64,000 bases of DNA, from NCBI GenBank assembly GCA_031216445.1, contig CM062200.1, positions 6,726,501-6,790,500 of the forward strand, given 5' to 3'. The notes beneath the pieces are model-generated. The model searched no databases, was not told the origin of the DNA, and saw only the letters and a program-made list of their open reading frames with translations. Positions 39,480-51,245 of the stretch are shown here, piece by piece. This stretch comes from Lateolabrax maculatus. Lineage: Eukaryota > Chordata > Actinopteri > Acropomatiformes > Lateolabracidae. The first letter of the stretch is position 1, and every line of letters begins with the position of its first letter. The position numbers were made by a program, and so were the translations under genes.

Positions 39480-39740
39480 CAGATAATAGAGCAAAATGTG
39501 GCCTGAGGGAGATAATTTGTTCCCAGATCTTCAGATCGCAATATTTTCATTTGAGCCCAGGAGGGGATCTCTTGAATTGCCAGCTTCCATTGTGTTCCAA
39601 CAAGAGGCACGAAAGTCTTGTCAATTAATTTTTCTTTTATTCCAGACCACAGAGCGCCTGAGTGATTTCAATTATCAACCAATTAAGAGGTGTTTCCTTT
39701 TATTTACAGGCTTTGATTCCGTGCATATCCATATTGTTTG
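39480..39740. promoter_or_regulatory. Candidate conserved noncoding element
   Basis: 'gtcaattaatttttc', 'ttcaattatcaaccaattaa' and 'caggctttgattccgtg' give repeated homeodomain-like cores in a non-repetitive block about 1.3 kb beyond the foxi1 poly(A) signal. Confidence 0.3.
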
Positions 39741-40714
39741 AAAATAAGACAAAAGCAGGGTGTTAAATCACTTGAACATTTTCTCTGCATGGGCTGCTTA
39801 ATATTTTCATCCCAATAGCAGGCTTTCTGTTGTGTCCCCCGGGTCACAAGCACAACAAAAGAGCATTAGGCTACATGCCGTTGAACTCTCTCCTCGATTG
39901 TTCAGCGGATGCTCTTTCACAGTGGTTCCCAATACAAAAAAACAAAACAAATCCCATTAACAGGATTCACACGAAACCCACGAAACAGCCAGCATTTTGC
40001 GTGACAAGTCTTTGGGAATAGATGGAGACAGGTGCAATATTCAGCAAACAGGTTAACATCAAACAGGCTCAGTCTGAGTCAAATCCAGCCCAGACAAAAA
40101 GCTGAACTTCTGAACCTTGTGGAAGTAAGTAAAAGGTCTGATTGCTTGTTGAAATGGGGCTATTGGAAGTGACAAGCGGAAAATGTCTCTGTCTTACACA
40201 CTTTACTGCTTACAGCCACTTGACTTCAGATTTCCTGACAGGCTCTAAAGCATTTATACTGTTTTATTCACCAGTTTCTTGGAATACCAAAAACATTTAA
40301 GGAACTTAATCTGATTATTTGTATGACATTTTTTGGCCTTACTGAGGCTTTGTGAGAGACAGAAGGCACAGCTGGGTCTCCAAAATATTTTAAATGGCTG
40401 AAATCAACAAAAAAGGAAGGTTTAAATGGTCCTGTTGTGCTTTATCTGAAAGCAAAACTGTACAAATACAAAGAAATAAAGACCAATAGGAATATGAAAG
40501 TGATTTTCATCAGGAAAATCAATAAAAGACCTGCAATTACTTAATAACCATGACCCTAAATAGGTGATAAATAAAATAGCCTAAATAACAATTTAAAGTA
40601 GATAGCAGTATTGTAGTATTATACCATTTAAAAGCAGCCTTGGAAGTTATTTCTCAGATTTTTTTATCCAACTGTCACGAAATTAAGTAGGAAAATGACA
40701 CATAAGCCTCAATT

Positions 40715-41297
40715 ATGGAGTTAAAATAAATGACTTTTATTCAAACATCGACATGAGTTTAAATAATACACAAAACACAATTCAGTCCAAAATACATGTC
40801 ATGTATCTTATGAAAATAATTTCTGTACATAGCTGTCTTCTTCTTCTTCTTTAAGACAGGGAGTAGGCCCAACTACAATAAGTATTAAAAACAATAGGCT
40901 GAAGTACGCATCCATCAGTTCAATGACAGATTTCCATGGGCTGATTTGTCAATTAATTCATTTTCTACATATAAACACGTTTGCTGCATTAGTATGGACA
41001 AACCATCATGGAGACCGTGGCAGTTTATAACCAATGAAGGTTTTCTTTCAAATACACTGAAAGACATTTTTTTTCCCAGTGAGGAAGAGTTATTGTGAAA
41101 CAAAAAGCAGTTCAGGGTCCAGTGCTAGTTTTACAGTGAGGCCTGCTAAACCAGAAAATGAGTAACAAGTAATAACAGCAGGCTACCAGAAAATAAAATA
41201 TCTATTTTGAAAGCTAACCATGAGTGATAAATTACTTCTTTTTTCTTTCTTTTTTTTTTTTTCTGAGAGCAGCCCAACACTGACAAAAGATACCAGC
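40715..41297 (-). other. foxi1: foxi1 3' UTR (predicted)
   Basis: From the TAG stop to the first minus-strand AATAAA (40736-40741), giving a UTR of about 580 nt. It contains a T-rich/A-rich tract near 41238-41262 and an (AAG)n tract (minus strand) at 40837-40852. Confidence 0.55.
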
Positions 41298-42752
41298 CTA
41301 CACCTCTGTCCCCTCCCGGCTGTATATGAGGTTATTGACGCTGAAATGGTTGGAGAGGCTCTGCACCGAGGTGTAATAGTTCATCCTGTGGTTGTCACTG
41401 TTCAGGGGGGAGAGTAAAGTGGGCGAGTAGGAGCCAAGTCCGGACATGCCCTCCCTGCTCTGGGACAGTCCCCCGAGGTGCCCGGAGCCGTAGTCCCGCT
41501 CCCCGCCCCGGGACCCGTCGCCTCCTCCACCTCCTCCTCCTCCTCCTCCTCCTCCTCCGCCGCCCGCCAGCAGCGAGTTGACGCTGGACGCGAATCCCGC
41601 GAAGCACGGGCTGTGCTCCGCGGAGGGGGGCGGCGACGACTTGGGCTCGGTGGAGGCCGGCGACCCGTGCAGGCTGGGCGGGGAGGCGCTCAGCAGGCTG
41701 CCGCTGTCGGAGAGCTTGCGCGGGCCGTCCTCCGCCTTGGCGGGCGGCGCGGCGCCCTCGGCCCCGCTCAGCTCCGCTCTCCTCTTCCTCTTCCGCCTGA
41801 AGTTCCCGTTGTCGAACATCTTCTCACAGTTGGGGTCCAGCGTCCAGTAGTTGCCCTTACCTGGAGGGGAATAAAAAAAAAAAAAAACAAGGGGGGTTAA
41901 TCGTGGGCGACACAGTTTGAGCTCAAATGCTGCCTGCAAGATCTCATCTTATTATCTCAGAGAATTAAACTGCACATGAGCCGGAATTATTCCACTAGTT
42001 TCCAGACCAGTTTTAAAAGTTTTAAAAGTTTTAAGAAAAAAAAAAAGTTTTAAGAAAAAAAAAAAAAACAAACAAAGAAAAAAACAGCTGATTTAATTGT
42101 TATTTTTTAAATCTCATATTGACACATATTGAATCATCCCGGACTCACCGGGGTCGTCCTCGTCCCGGGCCACTTTCTTGAAGCAGTCGTTCAGTGACAG
42201 GTTGTGGCGGATGGAGTTCTGCCAGCCAGCTTTGCTCTTCTTGTAGAAGGGGAAGTTGTCGGCCACGTACTGGTAAATCTGGCTGAGCGTCAGCTTCTTG
42301 TCCTGCGCGTTCTGTATGGCCATGGCTATGAGCGCAGAGTAGGAGTACGGCGGCCGGACCATCTTGAAGAGCTCCTGCTGGCTGGATATGGACAGCCAGC
42401 CCAGGTCCGCTCCGCCGAACCCGGCGGGGGGCGGCAGGAACTGCCTCTGGCCCGACCCGTATCCGGACTGAATGTAGGACGCGCCGTTGTTCCCGGGCAG
42501 GTACGGAGAGGAGTTGATGCCCGGTCCGTTCAGCCACAGGTACGGGTTCGCGGACGGGGAGGTGTACTCTCCGAGGCCGTAGCCGGACGCGTGCGTCGGC
42601 GGCCTCTGCGGGTGGTGGTGGTGGTGGAGGTTCTGCTGGTAAACGCCGTAGTTGTCGCAGTACACGGCCATGTCCAGGATCTCCTGCGCGCTGGGGGGGT
42701 GCTGGATGGGGCTGGTCTGCTGGTTAGATGCTTGGTGTCCAAAAGCGTTCAT
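41298..42752 (-). CDS. foxi1: Forkhead box I transcription factor, two exons, complete
   Basis: A nuclear winged-helix transcription factor of the FoxI class, known in fish for otic and epibranchial placode and ionocyte specification. Exons are 42149-42752 (start ATG at 42752) and 41298-41860 (stop TAG), with a 288-bp phase-1 intron interrupting the forkhead domain (donor G|GTGAGT, acceptor CCCTCCAG). The joined frame is 388 aa. The forkhead domain spans about residues 131-229, from [12 protein letters not shown], with recognition helix [12 protein letters not shown] (177-188) and wing-2 nuclear signal RRKRKRR (223-229). The N-terminus starts MNAFGHQ, with a His run at 43-47 and the [11 protein letters not shown] motif just before the domain, as in fish Foxi1. 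The C-terminal region has a Ser/Pro-rich segment, 15 consecutive Gly (301-315) and the conserved tail [20 protein letters not shown]. The gene occupies the mammalian FOXI2 position. The symbol follows fish usage. Confidence 0.93.
41520..41564 (-). repeat. foxi1: GGN trinucleotide tract encoding Gly15 in foxi1
   Basis: Fifteen in-frame glycine codons (residues 301-315), mostly GGA with GGC at both ends and one GGT. Nine consecutive GGA codons make it an expansion-prone microsatellite inside coding sequence. Confidence 0.95.
42011..42085. repeat. AAGTTTTAA / poly(A) tandem in foxi1 intron
   Basis: Four 'agtttta' units alternate with A10-A14 runs within the 288-bp intron. Low complexity, probably length-variable. 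Confidence 0.85.
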
Positions 42753-42837
42753 AATCCGCCCCAGCCGGATGCCCGAAGCCTAATTTTCGCCGCTGTGTCT
42801 CTCCCTCAGGACTGAACTCATCCTCGGAGGGAGGAGT

Positions 42838-42844
42838 ATTTATG
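42838..42844 (-). promoter_or_regulatory. foxi1: foxi1 TATA-like box
   Basis: ATAAATA on the minus strand, 86 bases upstream of the foxi1 ATG, placing a start site near 42810 and giving a 5' UTR of about 60 nt. It lies at the edge of the GC-rich first exon region. Confidence 0.55.
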
Positions 42845-43172
42845 CGGAGCGCCCATGGCCTCCGCAGGTAGCCCATTGAAGAAAAACTTCTGGGATGGTC
42901 ACACCCCGCCTCGCTGGCCGCCTGCAGCCCAGTTGTATTGACCTAATCTCCATATCAGTGAGCACCGATACTGCCTCTAACTGCGACCCCGAGCTTCGTG
43001 TTATTTTTAGGTATATTCTCATTAAGGCACGTTAGTGACTTATTACTATTGCCCGTGCGTAATTACGCACTGGAGCGCGTCTTGGCTATGGCGAAGCCTT
43101 TTTATTTAGAATTAGTTTTAAACAAAACTTGCAAAGACAATGTGAAGTACGAAGTTGAGCTTTACATTAGGC

Positions 43173-43203
43173 CTATATAATATATATATATAATATATAT
43201 ATT
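43173..43203. repeat. (AT)n tract
   Basis: Alternating TA/AT run interrupted by AA, upstream of foxi1. Confidence 0.9.
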
Positions 43204-45976
43204 TTGTAAATATGATAAAGTATTGAATGTCAACAGAATAATTATTTGTCCATAATTCTTATGGTTTCCAAATATGTTTTGGATTATTTTTTGTTCACTT
43301 TCACTAAAAAAATATTATCAGTTTCATATAAATGTATGTCAAAAAATACATTTTATCAACACTACTGATGAACAATTAATACCGGTTGTAACAGCTGGCT
43401 AAAAATAGAATTCATTACAATCCAGGTGTTTTTGCGCACTGATTGTCAACATGTCAGCACTGGTTGAACTTTGTGCGGGACAGTGTCAAACCCAAACAGC
43501 CGAGACCCGCATTTGTTTGTAAAAAGCCACCTTGTCTTGAAAGAAATTCGTTTGCAATAAACACTTCACAAGTGCCGCAGGTTTAGTGTCAACAAGTGAC
43601 TCGTGGAAAGAAACACCCCCAGCAGGCTCATGGCCAACAACTGGAGCCTATAGGCTGTGTAATAAAACACGGTCTCATCTGTAATTTTACTACATTAAAC
43701 TTGAATTATTTTCACAACAAAGAAACCCCTTGAACTTCTATGGTATAATAACACGAAATGTTCTAAGTGTAGAATAAGAGGAGAAAACGTGAGGATAACT
43801 TTAGATCCTTTAAACTTGCAACTTTTGAGTTAAAGTGGAATAAGGCCAGCATGTCTGTATTTCATTCACTGGGCGGATATGGAGCTCTTACTAAGGGAAT
43901 TCAGCACAGAAAAATATGAGTCTGCGCTACCAGACTTCACACAAATCTTTTTGATTTGGTCGGAGGGACAGTGCCAACCCTGGTGGTTTCTAGATCCGAC
44001 CTCTGGCAGGCAAATGGCCCGAGTTTCGATTGAGAGGAGAGCGGAAGACTCCTTCAGCGGGCCTGTGAGGGCTCTTTCTAATTTAACACAACCACTAACA
44101 GGCCATCGAGCCACAGATATTTCATTTTACTGCGTCCGGAATTTTGGGCCCAAAAACTCAAAATGTACACGCGAACCCACCGGGTCAGGCTGTGATCTGA
44201 ACGTATGAAGTCGCCTCCGGGTTCAGGTCCGTTGTCCTCCCTGTGGAGAGTGGGCTCTGCAGGCTGCTGCTGGACTCCTGCACTAATCGGCAGAACATTC
44301 CTCCTCTCCATGACCTTGATGTAATTGTTTGGCTCCGAGGTGTTGTCCCGACCACAGGCTGTACAGCAGCGGCAGGCGGTGGACTCCGCGGGGGGGGCGA
44401 AGTGGCATTTAACCCCCAGATGAAAACAACACAACCTGTTAGGTGTCTAACACCCGGCCCAGCTAATTACTGCCCACTGCTGACTGGACATCTCAATCTG
44501 AAACAGTTCAAGCCATAACTGCAAATATCCTCCTTAAAAAGTCACAACCTTATCACTGTACCTTATGACTTTTAAATCCACTATATTATTTATTTCTGTA
44601 GATGAATAATAATTTAATTTTTTAAAGTGCTATTAGGACTTTCTAATTTGATGATGATGATGGTTATTATCCTAGCACTGTTAGTTCTTTTGCATGGGGG
44701 CTGATTAAAAATAGGCAGACCTCAGAAATCAGCAGTATTGTTGTGCAGCCATCAATTACAGTTCCTCCATCTTTTTTTTCCCCTCTCAGACTAAGTTCAG
44801 AGATGTCAAACTGTGGCTGGACATGGCAACCTCAAGCCCCCATGTGACTGTAAAGTAATAATTCAAACATGCTGACTGTGTGTGTAGGAGGGGTGGGGGT
44901 GGGGGGGGGTATTGTCGCCCTGCCATGTCTGTCTTCATCCCCTGTTTCCTCGAGCTTTTCGAGGTCACGGGAGCTTTTCTTTGGGAGATCAAGTCAATCA
45001 GGCGGGGTCAGAGAGGCAGGGCTGAGCCACCGCAGGCACCTTCAGAGCTGAGAGCAGGGAGGACCACGGCCGCAGGTGCTGGGAGAGTCACCCATACTGC
45101 TTCTTCATTCAGTATCTATCAGCATTTACAACATTTTACTGCTGGGATTACAGCCAAACACTAGCTGGAATCAACACAGACCCTCAGGTTTGTTTTTCTA
45201 CAAACAGCCATGGTTTTAACCATGTGGCCGTATGAGTTAGACATCTGCTAACTGTTTATTGCTTTGAAGTAATTACCAGACTATTAGATGCTCTTAAGGC
45301 CAATAAAATCATGAGAGGCCCAGATAAAGTCATTAATTCCGACTGTGTAAACAAAATTATCTCTTTGTGTAGCCAGGGGCTTGTCCTTCTCAGAGTCTCC
45401 CCCCAGTGGAGGAAAAAAGCAAAATAGACAACAGTGCTAATTAAAATACAGCCTGGATGCAGTGACATGTGAAAATAAAAGCTGGTCTTGCTGAATACTT
45501 TGCAGAAAAAGTTAATTCCTCAGCAGCTCTGACTGTGCAGGAGATTAAAGACACTTGAAGTGTTGTGATCTGAAACTTGGCAGGCAGAGCAACTGTCTGG
45601 CCTCGGAGCATCCTTCATGTCTACACTCAATGGTCTTTATTCTTCAAGATGGCAAAGACATATCCACTGCAAGAAGCATTTATAATAGGATCTCTAGATG
45701 AGCTTTGCACTTTTTCTCAACCCACTTCAAGAGTTTTGAAGGGGTGAATAACGGGTATTTTTAAGAGCAATCTCCTTACTTTTCTTATGAAACATTTCAG
45801 ATGTCACATTGTGTCATTTCTTGACAACCTTATCATCAGCGGTGTTTCAAAGTATTTATTTCCTCCCGTTTTCTCTTCTCATTTCTTGGGTTGGTATTTC
45901 TGATGACTGTAAAGACCGATCTTTGTCTGACTCATACAACCACACGAGTTGCACTTGATAGATGGAGCTTCTGTTA

Positions 45977-46045
45977 GTGAAACTGCTCAAGTTTCTTGAT
46001 GTCCCGACAGCACAGGGTCCATGTTTCGTATCCGTACAGTAACAA
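45977..46045 (-). pseudogene. Relic of a non-LTR retrotransposon reverse-transcriptase ORF
   Basis: On the minus strand 23 codons read LLLYGYETWTL..RDIKKLEQFH and then stop. The YGxETWT..IKKL.xFH pattern is the region just after the reverse transcriptase domain in RTE/Jockey-like LINE proteins. Flanking frames are broken on both sides, so this is a short dead fragment. The neighbouring sequence back to about 45850 and on to 46190 may be part of the same relic, but I cannot follow the protein further. Confidence 0.45.
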
Positions 46046-48115
46046 CAAAAGTAACAACAGTATGAATGTGAAAACAAACTCTACACATGCATCATTCTGC
46101 ACAGTGCAGGGGACTTTAAGTTTTTCTTCGAAGGCATTTGGATCAGTAGCCTCAACTCAAATGTCAACTGTCGTTGGCACATAAGTATCTCAAGGTATTT
46201 GTCTACCTGCAAGGCCCAAGGAGGAGAATATGTTTCTTAGTAATTACACCTTCCACTCTGTGTAGTCCCCTCTGACCAATTACTATTTGGCCCTGACAGT
46301 CCGTCTCCAGGAGTTAAGGAGGCAGCCCTGCAGACAGCACGCTGACCGGTGGAGAAATACAACCAGCCTGGCCTTCTGCCTCCCCGCTGCCGGTTGCATT
46401 AGCTTAATTCTCCCCTCCGCTGGGCAGATTTACACCTCTGCTCCTGATCACATCCTTAGAGAGATCAGTTGTTTCTGGTCTGTTAGAGCCAAAATCACCC
46501 TCTGCTGGGCTCACCATCTGCTGCAGAGAGGTTACATACACTCTGACCACTGTTGCCTGGTGTGGCCTTTAAAATACAGAAACTAGAGGGTCATGAAATA
46601 AGAGTTTGTAACAGAGATATTTCAACTCTAAAATTCCACTGTTCATTAAATAACTGCTGTTTCAATTCACTGGTGCAAAGGTACTGTGGGCATGCTTTGG
46701 TGTAGTAGGGTGCTGGCGGTGTCAAAGCTATAGACCTTCAAATGACCTATGACCCCAAAGGTTTGTGTCACTTTGGTAATTACTCATCCGGGCAGTGTGA
46801 TGTGACAGGCAGGATGCACTAACAGCGTCCTCCAGATGAGGGCAGCATTGCTTTAGACATAATACCTTCAGCGTCACTCAATAAACCGAAATCTGTAGAA
46901 CGCTCATCTATCAGCCATGCTGTGCAGCTTTGTGGGAGGCAAAATATATCAAAATCCAGAATCCGATCAGTGTATTGATTTTAATCATGTAGAATTTAAG
47001 AAATACAGAGGCCTTACAATCTAAAGTGAAAGTGATGAAATGGTTCACAGTCTAGAAGTTTACTGTCTGAGGACACAGGATTTTGTCTTCACAGCCTTTA
47101 CAGTTCTCCAAAACTAACTGTGCTCATTGTTTACCTTGCTGCTTGAGAGTTATGTACAATATTACAATAATATTAAATATATTCTGCTCTGAAAAGGTCA
47201 ACAAGATGCCAGTGTATTATCAGATGTAAGCATCGCTGTGTATGATAATTTATCACATTTTGCCATTTAACTGTTGGAACTATGAACAGTCCCTTGCTCT
47301 CAGTAGAGTCTTAGTTAAGAGTTTGTAATCATAATGGTGGGAATCTATAAAAAAAAAAAAAAAATCCATCAATTCGATACTTGCACAAGAAATACTTCTG
47401 AAGCAGCTCACAAATACGGACATAAGATCAAAAAGACCAAATTAGAAAGATTTAACTAAAATCAAATCAATATTCTGCTACTGGGACAGCATGCCTATGG
47501 CACTTCAACATGAAGCTGAAAGTAGCTGGGAACTGCTTCCTCATCAAACCAGTTCTCCACCCCCGATCTCTAGGTATGTTTCCTAGCAACACGTCTCACC
47601 GACTGCCTGGGAAAACCCAGTGCTTCGTAATAGCCTCAGCTAATATAGATCACCACCACTTGGCTCTCTCCCTCAAACCAAGATAATAAGCCTGTGTACA
47701 GAATGTACATTTTGTATTTAGTGCTGAATGCAGCACAAAAAGACATGCACACTAACAAGGCTCTGACTTAAAATGCCAACAGTTCTCCTGTGCTTTATAG
47801 TCCAGTGTCGAGTAGTCTCTGTGCCTGTAAGGGCTGCTTGTGACAGCCGCTCTTGATAAGAGAGTGATGGAGTGTCTTTCTGGAGTGTGTAAAGTTGGAG
47901 GCAGTACAGAAAAACAGTATTAAAGTGTTCAATCAAACACTTGGCTCACGGTTACCAGTGTTTACTATATGCTGTTTCGACAGATTAGAAACGAGCTCAA
48001 AGGACAGTTTGCTATCCACAAAATATCACACTTGAACAGTATAAAGACATTTGAAACTTCATTAACAGCAACTCAAAATCAGTTTCTATCAGTAATTACT
48101 GCAGTCCATTTAGAG

Positions 48116-48260
48116 TAGGGCTGCAATTAATTTTTTTTGTATACCAAATTCAAGGCTGGCAATTGGGTAGACGTACAACTATCCAAGGGCCCAAAACCCT
48201 CAGAGGTCCATTATTATTAGGCTAATTATTATTGCTCATTTACTAATTGCTGCAGCTCTA
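48116..48260. mobile_element. Short hAT-type MITE with target-site duplication
   Basis: A 145-bp element with inverted ends: 'tagggctgcaattaat' on the left, and on the right the reverse complement of 'tagagctgcagcaattag'. The flanking 8-mers 'atttagag' (48108-48115) and 'ctttagag' (48261-48268) match at 7 of 8 positions, as expected of an 8-bp hAT duplication. No ORF. It shares its terminus with the longer copies at 13521 and 30882. Confidence 0.78.
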
Positions 48261-49028
48261 CTTTAGAGTCATAACAGAAACATGTAACTTGAACTGTGCC
48301 ATCATATTACTAACCTCTTCTTACTTTTACACAAGGACCACAATTGAAATCATTCATCTATTATCTTTTGAAAGAAATTAAATAAAGAATCTCCAGTAAA
48401 CATTAAAATGACATTGAGGCGAGCAGGTAAACTGACTCACTGTCAATGTTTAGTTACTATTTCTGGAGGGCAACGCAGAGGCTCACACAATAGAGTAAAC
48501 ACCGGCCTTGTTCTCGCCACGCAAGTGATGTTTGCTCTGCCATTGAACACAATTCATTGAGTGAACCCCTCAGTGACAAGTCTGCCGTGATAGAAAGGGG
48601 CCTTATGGTTCCTGCATGACACTATCAGCTACACACAACTCTCCACTGTCATGTTGACATCGCTCGACTGCTGGCGAAGCTACATGTTTGTTTACAAGGA
48701 GCCACAGCAGGCAGCTATACACTGAGTTGGAAATGATGTAATGGGTGATGAAAATGCAAATCTTTTTCATTTCTGGACAGGTTGACATTTAGAATGGCAA
48801 TTAACATGTTACTTCTTAAAGATTAATTTGATCTTCTTTATAGAGCCAGTTAACTGTAAACAGCATCAGTAAATTAAAGCAGAAAGAGAGGGGGGTTGGT
48901 ATATGATAATGTTTTTTGGAAAACAGGACATCTTATTTGGTATGTTGTAACTTAAGCTGCCAGAAAGTAAAAAAAAAACTGCTGCCTTCATCAACCAGAT
49001 CTTTATCAATCTTTTTATTTTTTAATCA

Positions 49029-49335
49029 TGGATGGCAATGTCAGTCGGTCAGACAGTCCAATATTTTGGTCCAGACTGAAATATTTCAACAACTATTGGA
49101 TGGATTTCCATGATGAGTCCCCAAATGGTACATCGTAGTGTCTTTGGTGATCCCCTGATGCTTCCTTTAGCGCCATAAGCAGGTTGACAATTGTGTTTTT
49201 TAGTGAAACGTCTCAGCAGCTATCGGATGGATTACCATGAAATCTGGTACAGACATTACCTCATGTCATGTAAGGCATGTAAGCATTGTCATTGTGAGCA
49301 TGTAAGCTGCTGATATGGCTGTGGACTTGTCTGAA
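49029..49335 (+). repeat. Percomorph interspersed repeat, copy 2
   Basis: Runs from 'tggatggcaatgtcagtcgg' through 'caacaactattggatggatt' and 'ctatcggatggattaccatg' to 'cattgtcattgtgagcatgt' and 'gctgatatggctgtggac'. Same family as 10200-10535, in opposite orientation. It contains an internal duplication of the 'ggatggat..ccatga' segment (about 49098 and 49227). Confidence 0.75.
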
Positions 49336-50130
49336 AATGTTCACTGCAGAGATTTTTTGAAGATGAATTTATACTAAACAATATACATTCCCATAACCTA
49401 ACCTATATTAGTCTTGTTCATACATTTTTTGCAACAGACAAAAACCCTAGCCCAAACAGAAATGACTTTGTATATCCCAAAAAGCTATGCATTTTGTGAG
49501 TGTCTGCCACATCAACAGTAAAAAAGCAATTGCTTACCGTGTCCATTACTTGTAGTGAGTCTTCATTTGGGAAAAAAAAAGCCATGAAAACCCCATAGAC
49601 AGTTGTGATTGGATGTATGCACGGTTGTTGATTTATGGAAATGTCCTCCTCTTTCATAATGCAAAGGAGACATTTAAAGAGAAGCCCACACAGTTGCAGC
49701 CTCCCAGCAAATTAAAGTGTGTCAAGAGGGAAGGAAAATATACACATTATTCCAGGCTGAAATGACAAATGAGATGGGGATGGAGTGCGTTGTAAATACA
49801 TTTCTCCTGGAGAGAAGGAGCTAGCTCACAGCTTTCCCCCCGCAAAGCCTCTGGAAATCCTCTCAATTAAGGGATGCTTTTGCCTATGCTTTGAGGAGAG
49901 AGAGGGTGAAGCATAATGCCTGAGCACAAATCACTGAGAGCCTATTGAAATAGCTGGCAGTTAACTATGTAATATTACCACTGCTGAAATGCTTTACCCT
50001 TTATCCCTTTTCAATTGCAAGGCTAGATATTGAGTGTGCACTGGGTATTCTTGATAAGTGAATTATGCCATTGATGAAACTTTTTATCCCCACCTCAGAG
50101 TGTGGAGAGAATTCAATAAGCAGGTTACAG
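49336..50130. other. Noncoding stretch
   Basis: Unique AT-rich sequence, no gene, no repeat recognised. Confidence 0.5.
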
Positions 50131-51245
50131 TGACTATAAAAAAAACCTTGAACCCCCCTCTTCAAGTTTTATTGTTTTACAACTTTAAATCACTAAAACT
50201 TTTTAATGCCTGAGTGAAAACAAATCTGTAAAATGGACATAAATTTATTACAAATTTAAACAGCTAAGTGACTGACTGCATCAGTAAACTTCCCCCTCAA
50301 GTCAGTGTTTAGTAGGAGTACATTTTGGCAGCAATTGCACTCTATAGTCTATACAGATAGATTTGTACATCTGGACCCTGTACCCATTATTCTTTGCAAA
50401 ACTGGTCAAACTCTGATAAGTTCCACTGACACTGTGAATAAACAGCAACCCATTTTTTTTTTTAAAAAAAACATCTTTTTGTCTTTTAATATGTTTTGTA
50501 CTTTTATATTTTTTAATTTGTGTCTTGTTACCCCACAATTATTTTACAGTTCATCCTTGGTTTACTGACAATTTACTGCTTTACTGAAAAGAAATATATA
50601 AATAAAGTTTATTATTGCCACAAATATATTGGATTGAGGTCTGGACTACAGCTGCAACTTCAGGACATTAGAATTGTTGTTGTGAAGCCATTCCTTTGTA
50701 GCGTTGTCTTTACGATCGGGGTCATGATCTTGCTGGAAAATAAATCTTCCAAATCGCACATCTCATCATATTTCGATGCATTTATGTTGCCCCCACCTTT
50801 ACGAACCTTCCTGGCTGCAGAGAAACAATCCTACAGCATTCTGCTGTCACCACCAGGCATCATGGTGGGAGGTCTCTTTTTTTTTTAAGTTTATTTTTTA
50901 CAGTGGCTTTCTCTTTGCCACTGTTCCATAAAACTGATCTTAGTGAATCACAGGGGCAACAGTTGTTGTATGGACAGTATCTCATCCCTGTAGCTGCTGC
51001 AGAGCGATCAAAGGCCAGCTCCGGGCAGATTTGCAGCTGTGCCATTATTCTTTAATGGTTGACATCATTGTACTTTGTTGCATTTCATTGACCTTGTCGC
51101 AGTATTGTTTGTTACCTTGTATTCATGATGTAGATTTTACCAGGACATTGACCAAGCAGGTGTTGGATCTTCCAGATTCATGTGTTTTTAAACACGGATG
51201 ATCTCCATTTAACTAATTATGCACCTCTAAAAACAATTGGCTGAA
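50131..51245. repeat. Old 1.1-kb interspersed repeat
   Basis: A series of blocks typical of a long nonautonomous fish repeat: 'gaacccccctcttcaagttt', 'tattgttttacaacttt', 'tacccattattctttgcaaa', 'ggattgaggtctggactaca', 'cattctgctgtcaccaccag', 'gcatcatggtgggagg' and, at the right, 'ttaactaattatgcacctct'. Open frames within it are accidental. Class not determined. Confidence 0.55.

Larger units (their letters stand above)
33801..40714. other. Gene-free interval downstream of foxi1
   Basis: No gene. Unique sequence with several candidate regulatory blocks listed separately and one interspersed repeat at 38928-39190. A G9 run ('ttttggggggggag') at about 35721 and scattered homopolymers are the only other structure. 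Confidence 0.5.
42845..49028. other. Gene-free interval, foxi1 to dock1 (left part)
   Basis: No gene. AT-rich sequence with an (AT)n run at 43173-43203, a GC-richer block at 43960-44420, a LINE relic at 45977-46045, A16 near 47349 and a short hAT-type MITE at 48116-48260. Human NPS lies between DOCK1 and FOXI2; I see no NPS-like precursor here. Confidence 0.5.

Noticed and set aside
41478..41900. 140-codon plus-strand open frame antisense to foxi1 exon 2
   Set aside because: Mirror of the Gly/Ser/Pro coding repeat; gives poly-Ser and Arg-rich nonsense.
42204..42815. 203-codon plus-strand open frame antisense to foxi1 exon 1
   Set aside because: Shadow of the GC-rich foxi1 coding sequence on the opposite strand; no motif of its own.
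50520..50888. 122-codon plus-strand open frame
   Set aside because: Lies entirely inside the old interspersed repeat and includes a T-rich end; not a gene.
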